Source: Lachnoclostridium sp. An169
GTDB taxonomy: Bacteria; Bacillota; Clostridia; Lachnospirales; Lachnospiraceae
Direction of reading: 5' to 3'
Length of the DNA stretch: 64,000 nt
Assembly (NCBI RefSeq): GCF_002160525.1
Contig: NZ_NFKT01000025.1
Location: 1-64,000 of the forward strand
Of this stretch, positions 40,439 through 49,738 are shown piece by piece. The notes under the pieces are model-generated. The model saw only the letters and a list, made by a program, of their open reading frames with translations. It had not been told where the DNA came from and did not search any database. The position numbers and the translations under genes are program-made. How positions within the stretch are numbered: the stretch's first letter is position 1; each line of letters starts with the position of its first letter.

Positions 40439-42223
40439 ATGAAGCTGAAAACGACGAAGAAAATCGTAAGCGCTGCAATGTGCGGCGCGCTTGCTACAGG
40501 CCTGCTTGCGGGGTGCGGCGCAGGCGGAGGAAGTTCATCGGATACATCTTATACGATGTGGATCTATCAGGGAGCGGATTCCCAGTATTACACAGAGTAT
40601 TCGGACAACCCGGTTTACCAGTATCTGGCATCCAAGACCTGGGGAGAAGAGGAGAAGACGATCGATATCAACTTCTGGGTTCCGGCTTCAGGAACCGCTT
40701 CTGACAGCTATTCGACCATGATGGGATCCGGAGATTACCCGGATATCCTGGATATGTCTATCAGCGATGGAGAGAAGCTGATGTATGAACAGGGCATTAT
40801 CCTCGATCTGACAGACTATGTCCAGGAGTATATGCCGAACTACATGGCTTATCTGGAAGCACATCCGGAAGTAGCGGTGTACGCGACGACGGATATTGAC
40901 GGAGAGGAAAAGTATCTCAGTATTATCACCGTCAATGACGATTATCCGTTTACATACTGCGGCTACCAGTACAGAAGAGACTGGATTGTAAAATACGGGA
41001 CAAACCCGCAGACAGGAGAGCCGTTTACCGGCGGATATACGGACGAGAATGATCCGGACAGCTGGGAGGATGATGTTGTGTTCCCGAGCGGCGGAACGGA
41101 TCCGGTCTACATCAGTGACTGGGAGTGGATGTTCGAGATTTTCGAAAAAGCATATGATGATCTGGGAATCGATGATTCCTACTGTATCAGTGTTTACTAT
41201 CCGGGATATACCTGGACCGGCGATCTTGTTTCCTGCTTCGGCGGCGGTAACTTTGCGTTTTATGAGGATGCCGACGGTCAGATCCAGTACGGCGCTGTGA
41301 CAGACAGTGCGAGAGCTTATCTGGAGTGTATGAATACATGGTATGAGAACGGTTGGCTGGATCCAAGCTTCAATGAGCGTACTTCTGATATGTTCTATGC
41401 AATCGATGATACCTCTGTCCGTCAGGGCAAGGTTGGCATGTGGTGCGGCATGCAGTCAGAACTTGGCGGACGTATGGATGCAGGAGATGAATATACGAGC
41501 GGTATCTATGTGGCGGGCTGTGAACTTCCAATCAATGATATCTATGGAACAGACGCCTGCAAGAATGTGGAGCCCAACTGTATTATGACAGGTCAGGGAC
41601 TGAACGGAACCGGATATGCACTTACATCTGCAGCGGAAGATAAAGACATCCCGACTCTTCTTACCATGATTGATTACCTGTATTCTGAGGAGGGAGCGCT
41701 CATGGCGACCCTGGGTCTGAATCCGGAGCAGATGGAAGAGACTGGTACAACGTTCTACAGTGACAATGGGATTCCGGACGGAGCATATACAGTTCAGGAT
41801 GACGGCACCTATCTGCTGGCAGATGCGGTCCGCAACGACAGCGGCGGACTCTGGTCAGCAGCATCCCTGGAAAAATTCCCGCACCTGCAGATGGTGGCAA
41901 ATGTAGATTACGGATATGCGGACACTTATGAGCACTCCATGGAACTGTGGGTGAAATATCATAATACAGCCCAGATCAACGGAACTCCGGTTACGACAAA
42001 TATGGAACAGGATGTTTCCGATACAATGTCCAATGCGCAGAGCCGACTGATGGAGTACACAGATATGAATGCAGTTGATTTCATCAAAGGCAACAAGGAT
42101 ATCAACAGCGATGCTGACTGGGAGACATGGTGCAAGGCACTTGCAAAATATGATTACCAGGGAGCAATCGAAGAGATCCAGCCGTACGCAGACAAATATG
42201 AGATCAACCCGACAGTAGAATAA
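40439..42223 (+). CDS. ABC sugar transporter solute-binding lipoprotein (LplA/LipO-type)
   Basis: 594 residues. A lipoprotein signal ends in GLLAGCGAGG (lipidated Cys at about residue 24). The mature part is a large type of extracellular binding protein for oligosaccharides, with FWVPASGTASDSYSTMMGSGDYPDILDM, cited as MMGSGDYPDILDM, and WNSFL-type hinge regions such as CGYQYRRDWIVKYG. The ATG at 40439 follows AAGGGAGG; upstream in-frame codons from 40274 are non-coding leader. It is followed by two permeases but, as usual for this class, no ATPase; a shared MsmX-like ATPase elsewhere is expected. Likely cargo is an oligosaccharide processed by the adjacent hydrolases. Confidence 0.92.
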   Translation: MKLKTTKKIVSAAMCGALATGLLAGCGAGGGSSSDTSYTMWIYQGADSQYYTEYSDNPVYQYLASKTWGEEEKTIDINFWVPASGTASDSYSTMMGSGDYPDILDMSISDGEKLMYEQGIILDLTDYVQEYMPNYMAYLEAHPEVAVYATTDIDGEEKYLSIITVNDDYPFTYCGYQYRRDWIVKYGTNPQTGEPFTGGYTDENDPDSWEDDVVFPSGGTDPVYISDWEWMFEIFEKAYDDLGIDDSYCISVYYPGYTWTGDLVSCFGGGNFAFYEDADGQIQYGAVTDSARAYLECMNTWYENGWLDPSFNERTSDMFYAIDDTSVRQGKVGMWCGMQSELGGRMDAGDEYTSGIYVAGCELPINDIYGTDACKNVEPNCIMTGQGLNGTGYALTSAAEDKDIPTLLTMIDYLYSEEGALMATLGLNPEQMEETGTTFYSDNGIPDGAYTVQDDGTYLLADAVRNDSGGLWSAASLEKFPHLQMVANVDYGYADTYEHSMELWVKYHNTAQINGTPVTTNMEQDVSDTMSNAQSRLMEYTDMNAVDFIKGNKDINSDADWETWCKALAKYDYQGAIEEIQPYADKYEINPTVE

Positions 42224-42243
42224 AATTACAGAACATTTACTTT

Positions 42244-42269
42244 CCGGCGGAGATGCATATCTCCGCCGG
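42244..42269 (+). promoter_or_regulatory. Intercistronic hairpin between binding protein and permease genes
   Basis: An 11-bp GC-rich perfect stem (CCGGCGGAGAT with ATCTCCGCCGG) with a GCAT tetraloop and no T-run. Such hairpins protect the upstream message and allow excess binding protein over permease. Confidence 0.7.
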
Positions 42270-42298
42270 GGACGTTAAGGAAAGAGAGGAGGCTCTTT

Positions 42299-43249
42299 AT
42301 GGCGAAAAATAAAGCGGCGGTTTTAAAGGCGCCGAAAGTGACATGGAAACAGGATTTCCGGCGCAACTGGCCGGTATACTGCATGTTTATTCCTGCGGTC
42401 GTGTTCATGATTGTACTGCACTTTATTCCCATGTTCGGTATTGTGATGGCGTTTCAGAACTTCAGTATTTCAAAAGGGTATTTTGGAAGTGAGTTTGTAG
42501 GACTGAAGAACTTTGTGGATCTGTTTACCGGGGATCAGTTCCCCATTGCACTGCGCAATACAATCTGTATCGCATTGCTGAAGAATACACTGGGGTTTAT
42601 CCCCCCGATTATTTTTGCGCTTCTTTTAAGTATGATTGAGAACAAGAGGTTTAAGCGGATCTGCCAGACTATGTCCTATCTGCCGAACTTTGTGGCAGCA
42701 GTGGTCGTGGCTTCTCTTGTTCAGGAATTTCTGGATCAGGATGGCCCGCTGACCATGCTTCTGACCAATGTGTTTGGTCTGGAGAACCAGAACTGGCTTG
42801 CCAACAACCATATTCCGATCTTCTGGATCATCTACATTCTGATGGGAGTCTGGCAGGGAATCGGCTGGGGATCCATCATGTATGTGGCGGCAATCTCAAC
42901 AGTCAGCGGTGATCTCCATGAGGCAGCGGCGATCGATGGTGCAAACCGCTGGCAGCGACTGACGAAGATCACTCTTCCGTGCATCATGCCGACGATCATG
43001 ATGATGTTTGTGCTTGGCGTGGGATTAAGCTTCTCCACCGGCTATGACAGTATCATTCTTCTGTATATGCCTTCCACGTACAATGTGGCGGATACCGTAT
43101 ACACCTATACATACCGTACTGCGTTCGGTGCGGCGACGAACTACAGCCTTTCCGCGGCATCCGGTCTGTTCCAGTCCGTTGTGGGAACCGTGCTGCTGAT
43201 CGGATCCAACTGGATAAGCAGAAAGACGACAGAATCGTCCTTATTCTAA
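42299..43249 (+). CDS. ABC sugar transporter permease (LplB type)
   Basis: 316 residues with six membrane helices. After a 28-residue cytoplasmic start come YCMFIPAVVFMIVLHFIPMFG (first helix, cited in part), and the permease EAA loop ISTVSGDLHEAAAIDGANRWQR (cited as LHEAAAIDGANRW), which contacts the ATPase. AGAGAGGAGG precedes the ATG. It pairs with the next permease (14 bases downstream) and the upstream lipoprotein. Confidence 0.93.
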   Translation: MAKNKAAVLKAPKVTWKQDFRRNWPVYCMFIPAVVFMIVLHFIPMFGIVMAFQNFSISKGYFGSEFVGLKNFVDLFTGDQFPIALRNTICIALLKNTLGFIPPIIFALLLSMIENKRFKRICQTMSYLPNFVAAVVVASLVQEFLDQDGPLTMLLTNVFGLENQNWLANNHIPIFWIIYILMGVWQGIGWGSIMYVAAISTVSGDLHEAAAIDGANRWQRLTKITLPCIMPTIMMMFVLGVGLSFSTGYDSIILLYMPSTYNVADTVYTYTYRTAFGAATNYSLSAASGLFQSVVGTVLLIGSNWISRKTTESSLF

Positions 43250-43262
43250 CAGGAGGTGCAGG

Positions 43263-44195
43263 ATGAGCGTGATAAGCAGAAAGAAAAAAGTAAGAACACC
43301 GGCAGAGGAAGAGACTTCTCTGAACATGGTGGAACATAAAAGTGTTGTTGACCACATAGCAGACGTGATCATTTATGTGATTGTGGCACTGATCGCCTTT
43401 GTCTGTGTTATCCCCATGTGGCATGTGCTGATGATTTCCCTTTCGGACGGGCGTGCGGCCATGGCTTATGAAGGACTGGCGTGGAAATGGATCGGAAATT
43501 TCAATCTGGGAGGTTATGAACTGATTTTCCAGGATTCCAGTATCATAAGCGGCTATGCCAATACACTGATTTATACAATAGGGGCTACGGCAATTGGCTT
43601 CATTCTCTCAGCGGTTACCGGTTATGCGCTGAGCAGAGAAACGAAGCTGAAAACTCCTGTATCCCTGATCCTGATGGCGACTATGCTGTTTTCCGGCGGT
43701 ATGGTACCGACCTATATGGTCATCAAGGCACTCGGTTGGGTCGGAACCCGTTGGGCTCTTCTGATCCCGGGATGTACCAATGCCATGTTCATGATCATGA
43801 TGATGAATGCATTTAATTCCGTGCCGAAGGAGATGTACGAGGCGGCGAGAATTGACGGGGCAGGGCATCTGAGAACCATGTGGCAGGTCATGCTTCCCCA
43901 GGCAATGAACCTCGGTTTCGTTATTATTCTGAACAGCGTGGTTGGTCAGTGGAACTCCTGGCTGCCGGCTTCCATCTATGTGACGAACAAGAAAGACCTC
44001 TGGCCGCTGCAGCTGTGGATCCGCCAGATCACGGCGGACAGCGAGAACTTCCTGCGAAGTTCGAATCCGGACTACAACCGGTATCTGATTGAATACGCGG
44101 TCATTGTGGCGGCAACGCTGCCTATCCTTCTGGCGTTCCCGTTCTTCCAGAACAAACTGGAGAAGGGCGTGATCGCCGGAGGAGTCAAAGGATAG
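43263..44195 (+). CDS. ABC sugar transporter permease (LplC/YtcP type)
   Basis: 310 residues with six helices. The EAA loop is VPKEMYEAARIDGAGHLR, followed by the conserved LPQAMNLGFVIILNSVVGQWNSW. A polar N-terminus of about 35 residues precedes the first helix. ACAGGAGGTGC lies before ATG 43263. It is the last gene of the importer operon; a GC-rich imperfect hairpin (about 44220-44250) follows without a T-run. Confidence 0.93.
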   Translation: MSVISRKKKVRTPAEEETSLNMVEHKSVVDHIADVIIYVIVALIAFVCVIPMWHVLMISLSDGRAAMAYEGLAWKWIGNFNLGGYELIFQDSSIISGYANTLIYTIGATAIGFILSAVTGYALSRETKLKTPVSLILMATMLFSGGMVPTYMVIKALGWVGTRWALLIPGCTNAMFMIMMMNAFNSVPKEMYEAARIDGAGHLRTMWQVMLPQAMNLGFVIILNSVVGQWNSWLPASIYVTNKKDLWPLQLWIRQITADSENFLRSSNPDYNRYLIEYAVIVAATLPILLAFPFFQNKLEKGVIAGGVKG

Positions 44196-44257
44196 ATTAA
44201 TTTCATACAGAAAAGTTACAGGGCTGGGTCCGTTTTCGGGCCCGGCCTGAAGTCGTG

Positions 44258-44286
44258 TTGTGGAGAAAAGAAAGAGATGTTATAAT
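44258..44286 (+). promoter_or_regulatory. Promoter of the kinase-regulator-binding protein operon
   Basis: TTGTGG (44258-44263), 17-bp spacer, perfect TATAAT (44281-44286), 73 bases before the kinase start. Confidence 0.6.
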
Positions 44287-44358
44287 AATATCCATAATTT
44301 TAGTGAATCCGTGATTGAGTGGATGAACGGAAATATGAAGGACTGAAGGAGGAGCAAG

Positions 44359-46062
44359 ATGCGCGGTACTGCAGGAAATAAAGACAGAAAAAATACTCTG
44401 ACGATACGTTTTGTCCGCGTGCTGGGCATGACATTCATTCCTATGGGAATCCTGACATTTCTGGCGGCATGTATCATTGTGTGGATGACTGTGGGACAGA
44501 CCTATGAGTCTTACGAAAGATCCCTGGACAGCGTACTGTCTCCTCTGGAGGAGAGCCTGCAGGAGATGGAGACGGATCTGGACCTGTTTGTGCTGGAATA
44601 TCTGGCGGAGCTGACGCGGGAGACCGGACATGAAGAGATGAGAAATTATGAAATGATACAGGAACTGGGAGCGATCCAGGACGGCCGCCAGAATGAGGGG
44701 GCTGCCTATCTTTTTGACCGGAACAGCGGAACTCTCTATCTGGACTACAATTACCGGAATTATCTCTACGAGGATATGGAGAGTTTCCGGGCAAAGCTTT
44801 TAAGCCGGGGATTCCCTCAGGGGACAACAGACGGATGGAGCCTGTATCTCTATGGACAGACGTGTTATCTGGTTCACGGATATTCCTATGCCGGATATTA
44901 TCTCGGATTCTATGTGGATATGAACCGGTATCTGGATGCGGCGGACCTGGATCCGGAGATCAACAGCCGGGAATGGTATGTCGGAGACTACTCAAAGATC
45001 ATGTATCTGGATGACGGAGCTGCAGAACAGCTCCGTGGGTTGAGCACAGAAGAAATCGAAGCGCACACGGGGGATTACCAGTATCTGCTCTGGGAGAGCG
45101 GGAAGCTGGGAATCCGCATTGCTCTGCGGATGGCGGATACTACCTTTTTCCGCAACATGGCCGGTTTCCTTGGTTTCCTGCTTCTTACGCTTCTGGCGGA
45201 ATTCATGTTTGTGTGGCTGTTCTGGAAAATGGTGAAAAAGTGGGTGACAGATCCGATCCGTGTGATGAATCAGGCAATGACGGCACTGGGGCACGATTCG
45301 GATGAAAAATACAGGATAGCCGGGGCACCGGAAGGAACTGCCATAGAATTCCGGAAAATGTACTGGAATTTTAACCGCATGGCGGAAGAGATTGAAAATG
45401 GAAAGAAGCGGGAACGCCAGCTCTATGATATGACACTGGACAATCTGAAGCTTCGAATGAATCCGCATATGCTGATGAATTCCCTGAACCTGATCTACAG
45501 CATGGCGCAGATTGAGGATTATCACAGCATTCAGGAGTTTTCCCTTTGCATGACGGACTATTTCCGCTATGTGCTCAAGGAGACCCGTGATATGGTCACG
45601 GTAAAGGAAGAGATGAACTTTGTAAAGAGTTATCTGGGAATCCAGAAGATCCGTTTCCCGAACCGGTTTAACTGTGTGTATACTATGGAGCCGGAAGCGG
45701 AATACGGATTGATTCCCCCTCTGCTGATTGAGAACTTTGTGGAAAATGCTGTGAAATATGCTCTGATTCCGGGAAAAGTAACAGAGATTCTCATCAATAT
45801 CCGCAGACAGGAACAGTGGCTGTACATCTCGGTTACGGATACCGGACGGGGGATCGACCCGGCGGTGATGAAATGTATCTTAAGCGGACAGAATTACGTG
45901 GATGCCATGGGGAATGAGCATATCGGAATCCAGAACTGCAGGAAATGGATTGATTACCGGTACCGGGGAAAAGGTAATATCCGCATTACAAGCAGTCCGG
46001 GGGCAGGTACTCAGATATGGATTGAAGTGCCTTACATAGAAAAAGAGGAGGAGCAGGTATGA
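44359..46062 (+). CDS. YesM-type sensor histidine kinase
   Basis: 567 residues. Two membrane helices (about 20-45 and 263-290) enclose an extracytoplasmic sensor of about 215 residues; HAMP (about 290-345) follows. The kinase part has the His_kinase motif with His370 in RMNPHMLMNSLNLI (usual PHFLFN altered to PHMLMN) and an HATPase region with IPPLLIENFVENAVKYAL and DTGRGID. GAAGGAGGAGC precedes the ATG. The stop overlaps the response-regulator start (ATGA 46059-46062). Kinases of this group control sugar-uptake loci; with the next two genes it is a candidate three-component sensor. Confidence 0.93.
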   Translation: MRGTAGNKDRKNTLTIRFVRVLGMTFIPMGILTFLAACIIVWMTVGQTYESYERSLDSVLSPLEESLQEMETDLDLFVLEYLAELTRETGHEEMRNYEMIQELGAIQDGRQNEGAAYLFDRNSGTLYLDYNYRNYLYEDMESFRAKLLSRGFPQGTTDGWSLYLYGQTCYLVHGYSYAGYYLGFYVDMNRYLDAADLDPEINSREWYVGDYSKIMYLDDGAAEQLRGLSTEEIEAHTGDYQYLLWESGKLGIRIALRMADTTFFRNMAGFLGFLLLTLLAEFMFVWLFWKMVKKWVTDPIRVMNQAMTALGHDSDEKYRIAGAPEGTAIEFRKMYWNFNRMAEEIENGKKRERQLYDMTLDNLKLRMNPHMLMNSLNLIYSMAQIEDYHSIQEFSLCMTDYFRYVLKETRDMVTVKEEMNFVKSYLGIQKIRFPNRFNCVYTMEPEAEYGLIPPLLIENFVENAVKYALIPGKVTEILINIRRQEQWLYISVTDTGRGIDPAVMKCILSGQNYVDAMGNEHIGIQNCRKWIDYRYRGKGNIRITSSPGAGTQIWIEVPYIEKEEEQV

Positions 46063-46835
46063 AGCTGTTGATTGTAGACGATGAACCGATCGCCATCGCA
46101 GGCATTCAGAGGGGCATTGATCTGAAAAAACTGGGGTTCCAGGAGGTGTTTACTGCGGGAAGTTACACAGAGGCGGTGGACGTCCTTTCGAAAGAAAAGA
46201 TTGATCTTGCAGTCTGTGACATCGAGATGCCGGATCAGAGCGGGATCGAGCTGATGGGGTGGATTACAGAGAATTCTCCGGATACGGAGACAATCGTGTT
46301 GAGCTGTCATGACGAATTTGCCTATGCACAGCAGGCGATCCGCCTGCATTGTCTGGAATATGTCCTTAAGCCGGTGCGTTATGAGATCCTCTCGGAAGTT
46401 CTGGAACGTGCTGTCCGAACCATCAATGAGAAGCGTCAGCAGACGCTGATGACGGAGTACGGCCAACGCTATATTGACCGGATGGGAGAGGGCGGAGCAG
46501 AAAGTACGGGCAATGCGGTGGAAAAAGTGGCCCACTATATTGATACCCATCTGGATGAAGACCTGTCGGTCAAGGCTCTGGCAGGGATGGTGTTTTTAAG
46601 TGCAGATCATCTGACCAGAATGTTTAAAAAGGAGTATGGGAAGACCGTATCCGATTATATTCTGGAAAAGAGAATGGACCTTGCCCGGGAACTGCTGCGC
46701 AGTTCGGATCTGACGATCACCATGGTGGCAGGACGGATCGGGTTCAGCAGCTACTCTCATTTTACGGAACAGTTTAAGAAAATCTATGGCATGACGCCCA
46801 GGAAATTCCAGAGAGAGGAGCGGGAGAAAAAGTGA
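46059..46835 (+). CDS. YesN-type response regulator with AraC output domain
   Basis: 258 residues. The receiver (1-120) has VDDEP, phosphoacceptor Asp54 (AVCDIEMPDQSG) and the Lys in VLKPVRYE. The AraC-type double helix-turn-helix covers about 155-255 (LDEDLSVKALAGMVFLSADHLTRMFKKE, cited as LSADHLTRMFKKEYG; GFSSYSHFTEQFKKIYGMTPR). It is coupled by ATGA to the kinase and by GTGA (46832-46835) to the solute-binding protein gene, so the three are made together. It probably activates the importer and glycosidase genes around it. Confidence 0.94.
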   Translation: MKLLIVDDEPIAIAGIQRGIDLKKLGFQEVFTAGSYTEAVDVLSKEKIDLAVCDIEMPDQSGIELMGWITENSPDTETIVLSCHDEFAYAQQAIRLHCLEYVLKPVRYEILSEVLERAVRTINEKRQQTLMTEYGQRYIDRMGEGGAESTGNAVEKVAHYIDTHLDEDLSVKALAGMVFLSADHLTRMFKKEYGKTVSDYILEKRMDLARELLRSSDLTITMVAGRIGFSSYSHFTEQFKKIYGMTPRKFQREEREKK

Positions 46836-48370
46836 GAGTTTGGAAACGTCTGATACAGGGCGGATGCCTGCTTGCCTTTGCCGGAATCCTGTGCCTTGAA
46901 GCGGTATCCTCCGGCGATCCGGGAGACGGCGGAGAGGAAAGTTTACGGACAGGGGGAAACGGCAGTGTCTGTGTTCTCCGCATGACATATCCTGTGGACA
47001 GTAATCTGTCGCAGATTGGTGACCTGGACAGAATTGCGGATGCCGTCAATGAGATTGCAGCAGAGAAGATCGGTGCGGTGGTAGAGTTGATTCCCGTGGA
47101 TATGACAGAGGCACAGGACAGCTATATGCTCTGGCTTGCGCGGGGGGACACCATTGATCTGATGCTGGTCCGGGACCAGGATATCTCGTCTTACATAGAC
47201 AGAGGATTCCTTCAGCCCCTGAATTCTTATCTGAAATGGAACGGGGAGGATATCGTCTCAGCGGAAGAAGAACTGGGAGGCATGCTGACAAAGGGAGCCC
47301 GGCAGCAGGGGCGGACATATGGTATCGCCAACCTGACAGGACAGGAGGCAGAGGGATATGGCCTCTGGATATCGGAAGCGGTTCTCGAGGAAGCGGGAAT
47401 TTCCTATGATGAAAATCATATCTATACTTTCGGCGAAATTGACCGGATTCTCGGCAGCCTGAAGCGGATTTATCCGGACAGTTACCCTCTGGGACAGATT
47501 ACTGCAAGGCAGCGCAGTTCCACCGCAAAATATTTTATTCCCTGCGGGGACAGTCTGGAGAGCAGTCTGATTACCGGTGTGGTACAGGGGGAAAATGATA
47601 CGGTAATTAACTTGTTTGCGATAGAGGAGTATGAGGATTTCCTTACTTATATGAGAAGGTGGTTTGAGGCGGAATATGCATTCCCGGATGCAGTTACTTA
47701 TGATGCGTCTGTACTCCCGCTTCTGGAGGAGGGGAGAATTCTTATGTACCCGGCATCCAGTTATCCGGGGACAATGGATCGCCTGCTCGGTCATGAGACG
47801 GATTATGTCTGCCTGAAAATGACAGATACCGTTCAGAGAACCGATTATTCGGAGAACGGGTACTGGACGGTTCCCGTCACGGGAAACTATCCGGAGGAGG
47901 CTATGGAATTCCTGAATCTTATGTACTCGGATCCGGAGATTATCAGCCTGCTGAATTACGGAATCGAAGGCGAACACTATGAGCTTTCTGATTCGGGAGA
48001 GAGAATGTGGATTCAGACTGATGAGGGGGACCAAGAGATCGGCTTTTACAACCCGGCGGCGCAGATCGGGGATCTTCGGGAAATTCAGCCCTTCGGCACG
48101 GAAGATGTCCTGCAGGCTGCCGCAGAGTACAATGCGGGGGCAGCGGAAGCGGACAGCCGCTATGATGGATTTGTCTTTACAACATCACGGATCAGCCAGC
48201 AGTCAGAAGCGGTCCGGAACGTTGTGAGAAACTATGCGCCGGTTCTGGAAAGCGGCAGCGTGGATCTGTCGGATGCTTACCCGGAATTTCTTCAGAGTCT
48301 GAGCGAAGCGGGGATTGACAGTATTATTGAAGAAAAACAGGCGCAGCTCGATGAATGGCTGGAAAACTGA
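46832..48370 (+). CDS. Extracellular solute-binding protein coupled to the two-component system
   Basis: 512 residues, starting at GTG 46832 inside the GTGA overlap with the regulator stop. A signal-like hydrophobic segment (about 9-27, LLAFAGILCLEAVSSG) lacks a canonical lipobox, although the Cys in GILC might serve. The mature part has the binding-protein pattern (DTIDLMLVRDQD, YGLWISEAVLEEAGI, GYWTVPVTGNYPEEAMEFLNLMYSD cited in parts) and a C-terminal DUF3502-like region (GFYNPAAQIGDLREIQPFG near 405, then RISQQSEAVRNVV). No permease is linked to it, while a separate importer with its own binding protein lies upstream. It may present ligand to the kinase rather than feed transport. Confidence 0.88.
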   Translation: MRVWKRLIQGGCLLAFAGILCLEAVSSGDPGDGGEESLRTGGNGSVCVLRMTYPVDSNLSQIGDLDRIADAVNEIAAEKIGAVVELIPVDMTEAQDSYMLWLARGDTIDLMLVRDQDISSYIDRGFLQPLNSYLKWNGEDIVSAEEELGGMLTKGARQQGRTYGIANLTGQEAEGYGLWISEAVLEEAGISYDENHIYTFGEIDRILGSLKRIYPDSYPLGQITARQRSSTAKYFIPCGDSLESSLITGVVQGENDTVINLFAIEEYEDFLTYMRRWFEAEYAFPDAVTYDASVLPLLEEGRILMYPASSYPGTMDRLLGHETDYVCLKMTDTVQRTDYSENGYWTVPVTGNYPEEAMEFLNLMYSDPEIISLLNYGIEGEHYELSDSGERMWIQTDEGDQEIGFYNPAAQIGDLREIQPFGTEDVLQAAAEYNAGAAEADSRYDGFVFTTSRISQQSEAVRNVVRNYAPVLESGSVDLSDAYPEFLQSLSEAGIDSIIEEKQAQLDEWLEN

Positions 48371-48497
48371 AAGTGGAAAAAGTGTCGGATTCCGGCAGAA
48401 ATATATCGGATTTCTGAAATCAAAAAATCGCATTTCGTGGGACAATTAACCTATCTTCATTGGAGAGACCAAATGAAAGATAGGAGGAGGTTGTAAC

Positions 48498-49634
48498 ATG
48501 AAAAAAAGGAAAGTAGCAGCGCTGTTCTTCTGCGGAGCACTGGCAGTATCCATGCTTGCAGGATGCTCACAGGGGCAGACCGGAGGAGATGACAAAGCAG
48601 GTGCGGAGGATGACAAGAAAGCTGAGGCTGAGGCAGATCCGTCCGATCCGGCAGGATACTATCAGTACAGCTATGAAGTAGAGGGGATGGGAACATGGGT
48701 AAACTACATCCATCTCTATGAGGAGTCATCTATCGGACAGGTATTCTATGCCGGATTTGCGTCCAACCAGATTACGGTGGCAGGTACATATGAGATCACG
48801 GAAACACCCTGTGATTACAGTGTTTACATGACAAGAGAGGATCAGGAAGGTGGCAAGCTGACAGATGGCAGCGCGGACTATACGATCACTTTCAAAGGAT
48901 TTGACGGTGCGGATCTCGGAAGCTGCGCATATGACGGAGAGTATATCTACAACGATACAACCGGCGTGGCAGGAACCGGCGCGGAAAACGTGGCGTACCA
49001 GAAAGACCCGGAAGGAATGGACGGCAAGTACGGACAGGCGGATTCCGGATATAAGGGAGAGGTTGGAGTAGCTTATCTCTCAGCCGTATCTCCGGATGAT
49101 GAGACATGTACTGTGAAACTGAACCACAATGGAACGTATGAGGATCTGATGGATGTCCTTGTTGAAGGAACCTGGACGATGTCAGATGATGGCAAGACAT
49201 TCACGCTGACTCCGGATGACGAGGGAGATACAGCAGCAACTCTGGTACTTTCCGATGACGGAACAACAGCTACATACACACCGGACGGCGGAACGGCTGT
49301 TACGCTGAATGTAGATACACAGAAAGCTGTTTCCTACTGCTTCGCAGCAGTGATCCCGGCTGCAGAGAATAACACCGGTGCAGATGTGGATATCAAACTG
49401 AACTGCTATGGCGATTCAACATGTGAGGTAATCATCAGCGCTTACGGCGTAGACATGCCGCTGGATCAGGGAACATATGAGGTCAGCGCAGAGGGAACAG
49501 CGACTGTTCACCTTGACACAGCAGGCAACCTGACATCTGAGGTAATCGACAATCTTCCGTCTATTGTTGTTTCCTATACAGGAACACCGATCGGAGATAT
49601 CAATGCAACACTGGCATTTGCAATGACAGAGTAA
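48498..49634 (+). CDS. Repeat-containing lipoprotein of unknown function
   Basis: 378 residues. Lipoprotein signal VSMLAGCSQG (Cys about residue 23) is followed by an acidic linker of about 25 residues (DDKAGAEDDKKAEAEADPSD, cited once). The rest consists of beta-rich units of similar shape: GTYEITETPCDYSVY, GTWTMSDDGKTFTL, and GTYEVSAEGTATVHL, each a G-T-[YW]-x-[VIM] strand followed by a hairpin. I recognise no family. TAGGAGGAGGTTG precedes the ATG. It stands between the three-component operon and a terminator; a surface-exposed glycan-binding or envelope role is possible but unproven. Confidence 0.8.
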   Translation: MKKRKVAALFFCGALAVSMLAGCSQGQTGGDDKAGAEDDKKAEAEADPSDPAGYYQYSYEVEGMGTWVNYIHLYEESSIGQVFYAGFASNQITVAGTYEITETPCDYSVYMTREDQEGGKLTDGSADYTITFKGFDGADLGSCAYDGEYIYNDTTGVAGTGAENVAYQKDPEGMDGKYGQADSGYKGEVGVAYLSAVSPDDETCTVKLNHNGTYEDLMDVLVEGTWTMSDDGKTFTLTPDDEGDTAATLVLSDDGTTATYTPDGGTAVTLNVDTQKAVSYCFAAVIPAAENNTGADVDIKLNCYGDSTCEVIISAYGVDMPLDQGTYEVSAEGTATVHLDTAGNLTSEVIDNLPSIVVSYTGTPIGDINATLAFAMTE

Positions 49635-49679
49635 AAACTTTCACGGACTTTACTTTTGTTACAGATTGTCCTAAAATAG

Positions 49680-49727
49680 TATCGGTTCCGGAACAGGATC
49701 TCCCCGTTCCGGGATCGATATTTTTTT
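49680..49727 (+). terminator. Intrinsic terminator after the lipoprotein gene
   Basis: A long imperfect stem (TATCGGTTCCGGAAC at 49680-49694 with GTTCCGGGATCGATA at 49706-49720) runs into seven to eight T. It ends only about 12 bases before the start codon of the following YczE remnant, so it could also act as that gene's attenuator. Confidence 0.85.
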
Positions 49728-49738
49728 GGAGGGACAGT

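Noticed and set aside
44220-44251. Terminator after the sugar permease genes
   Set aside because: A GC-rich imperfect hairpin is present but there is no T-run on the plus strand, so it is only mentioned with the permease.
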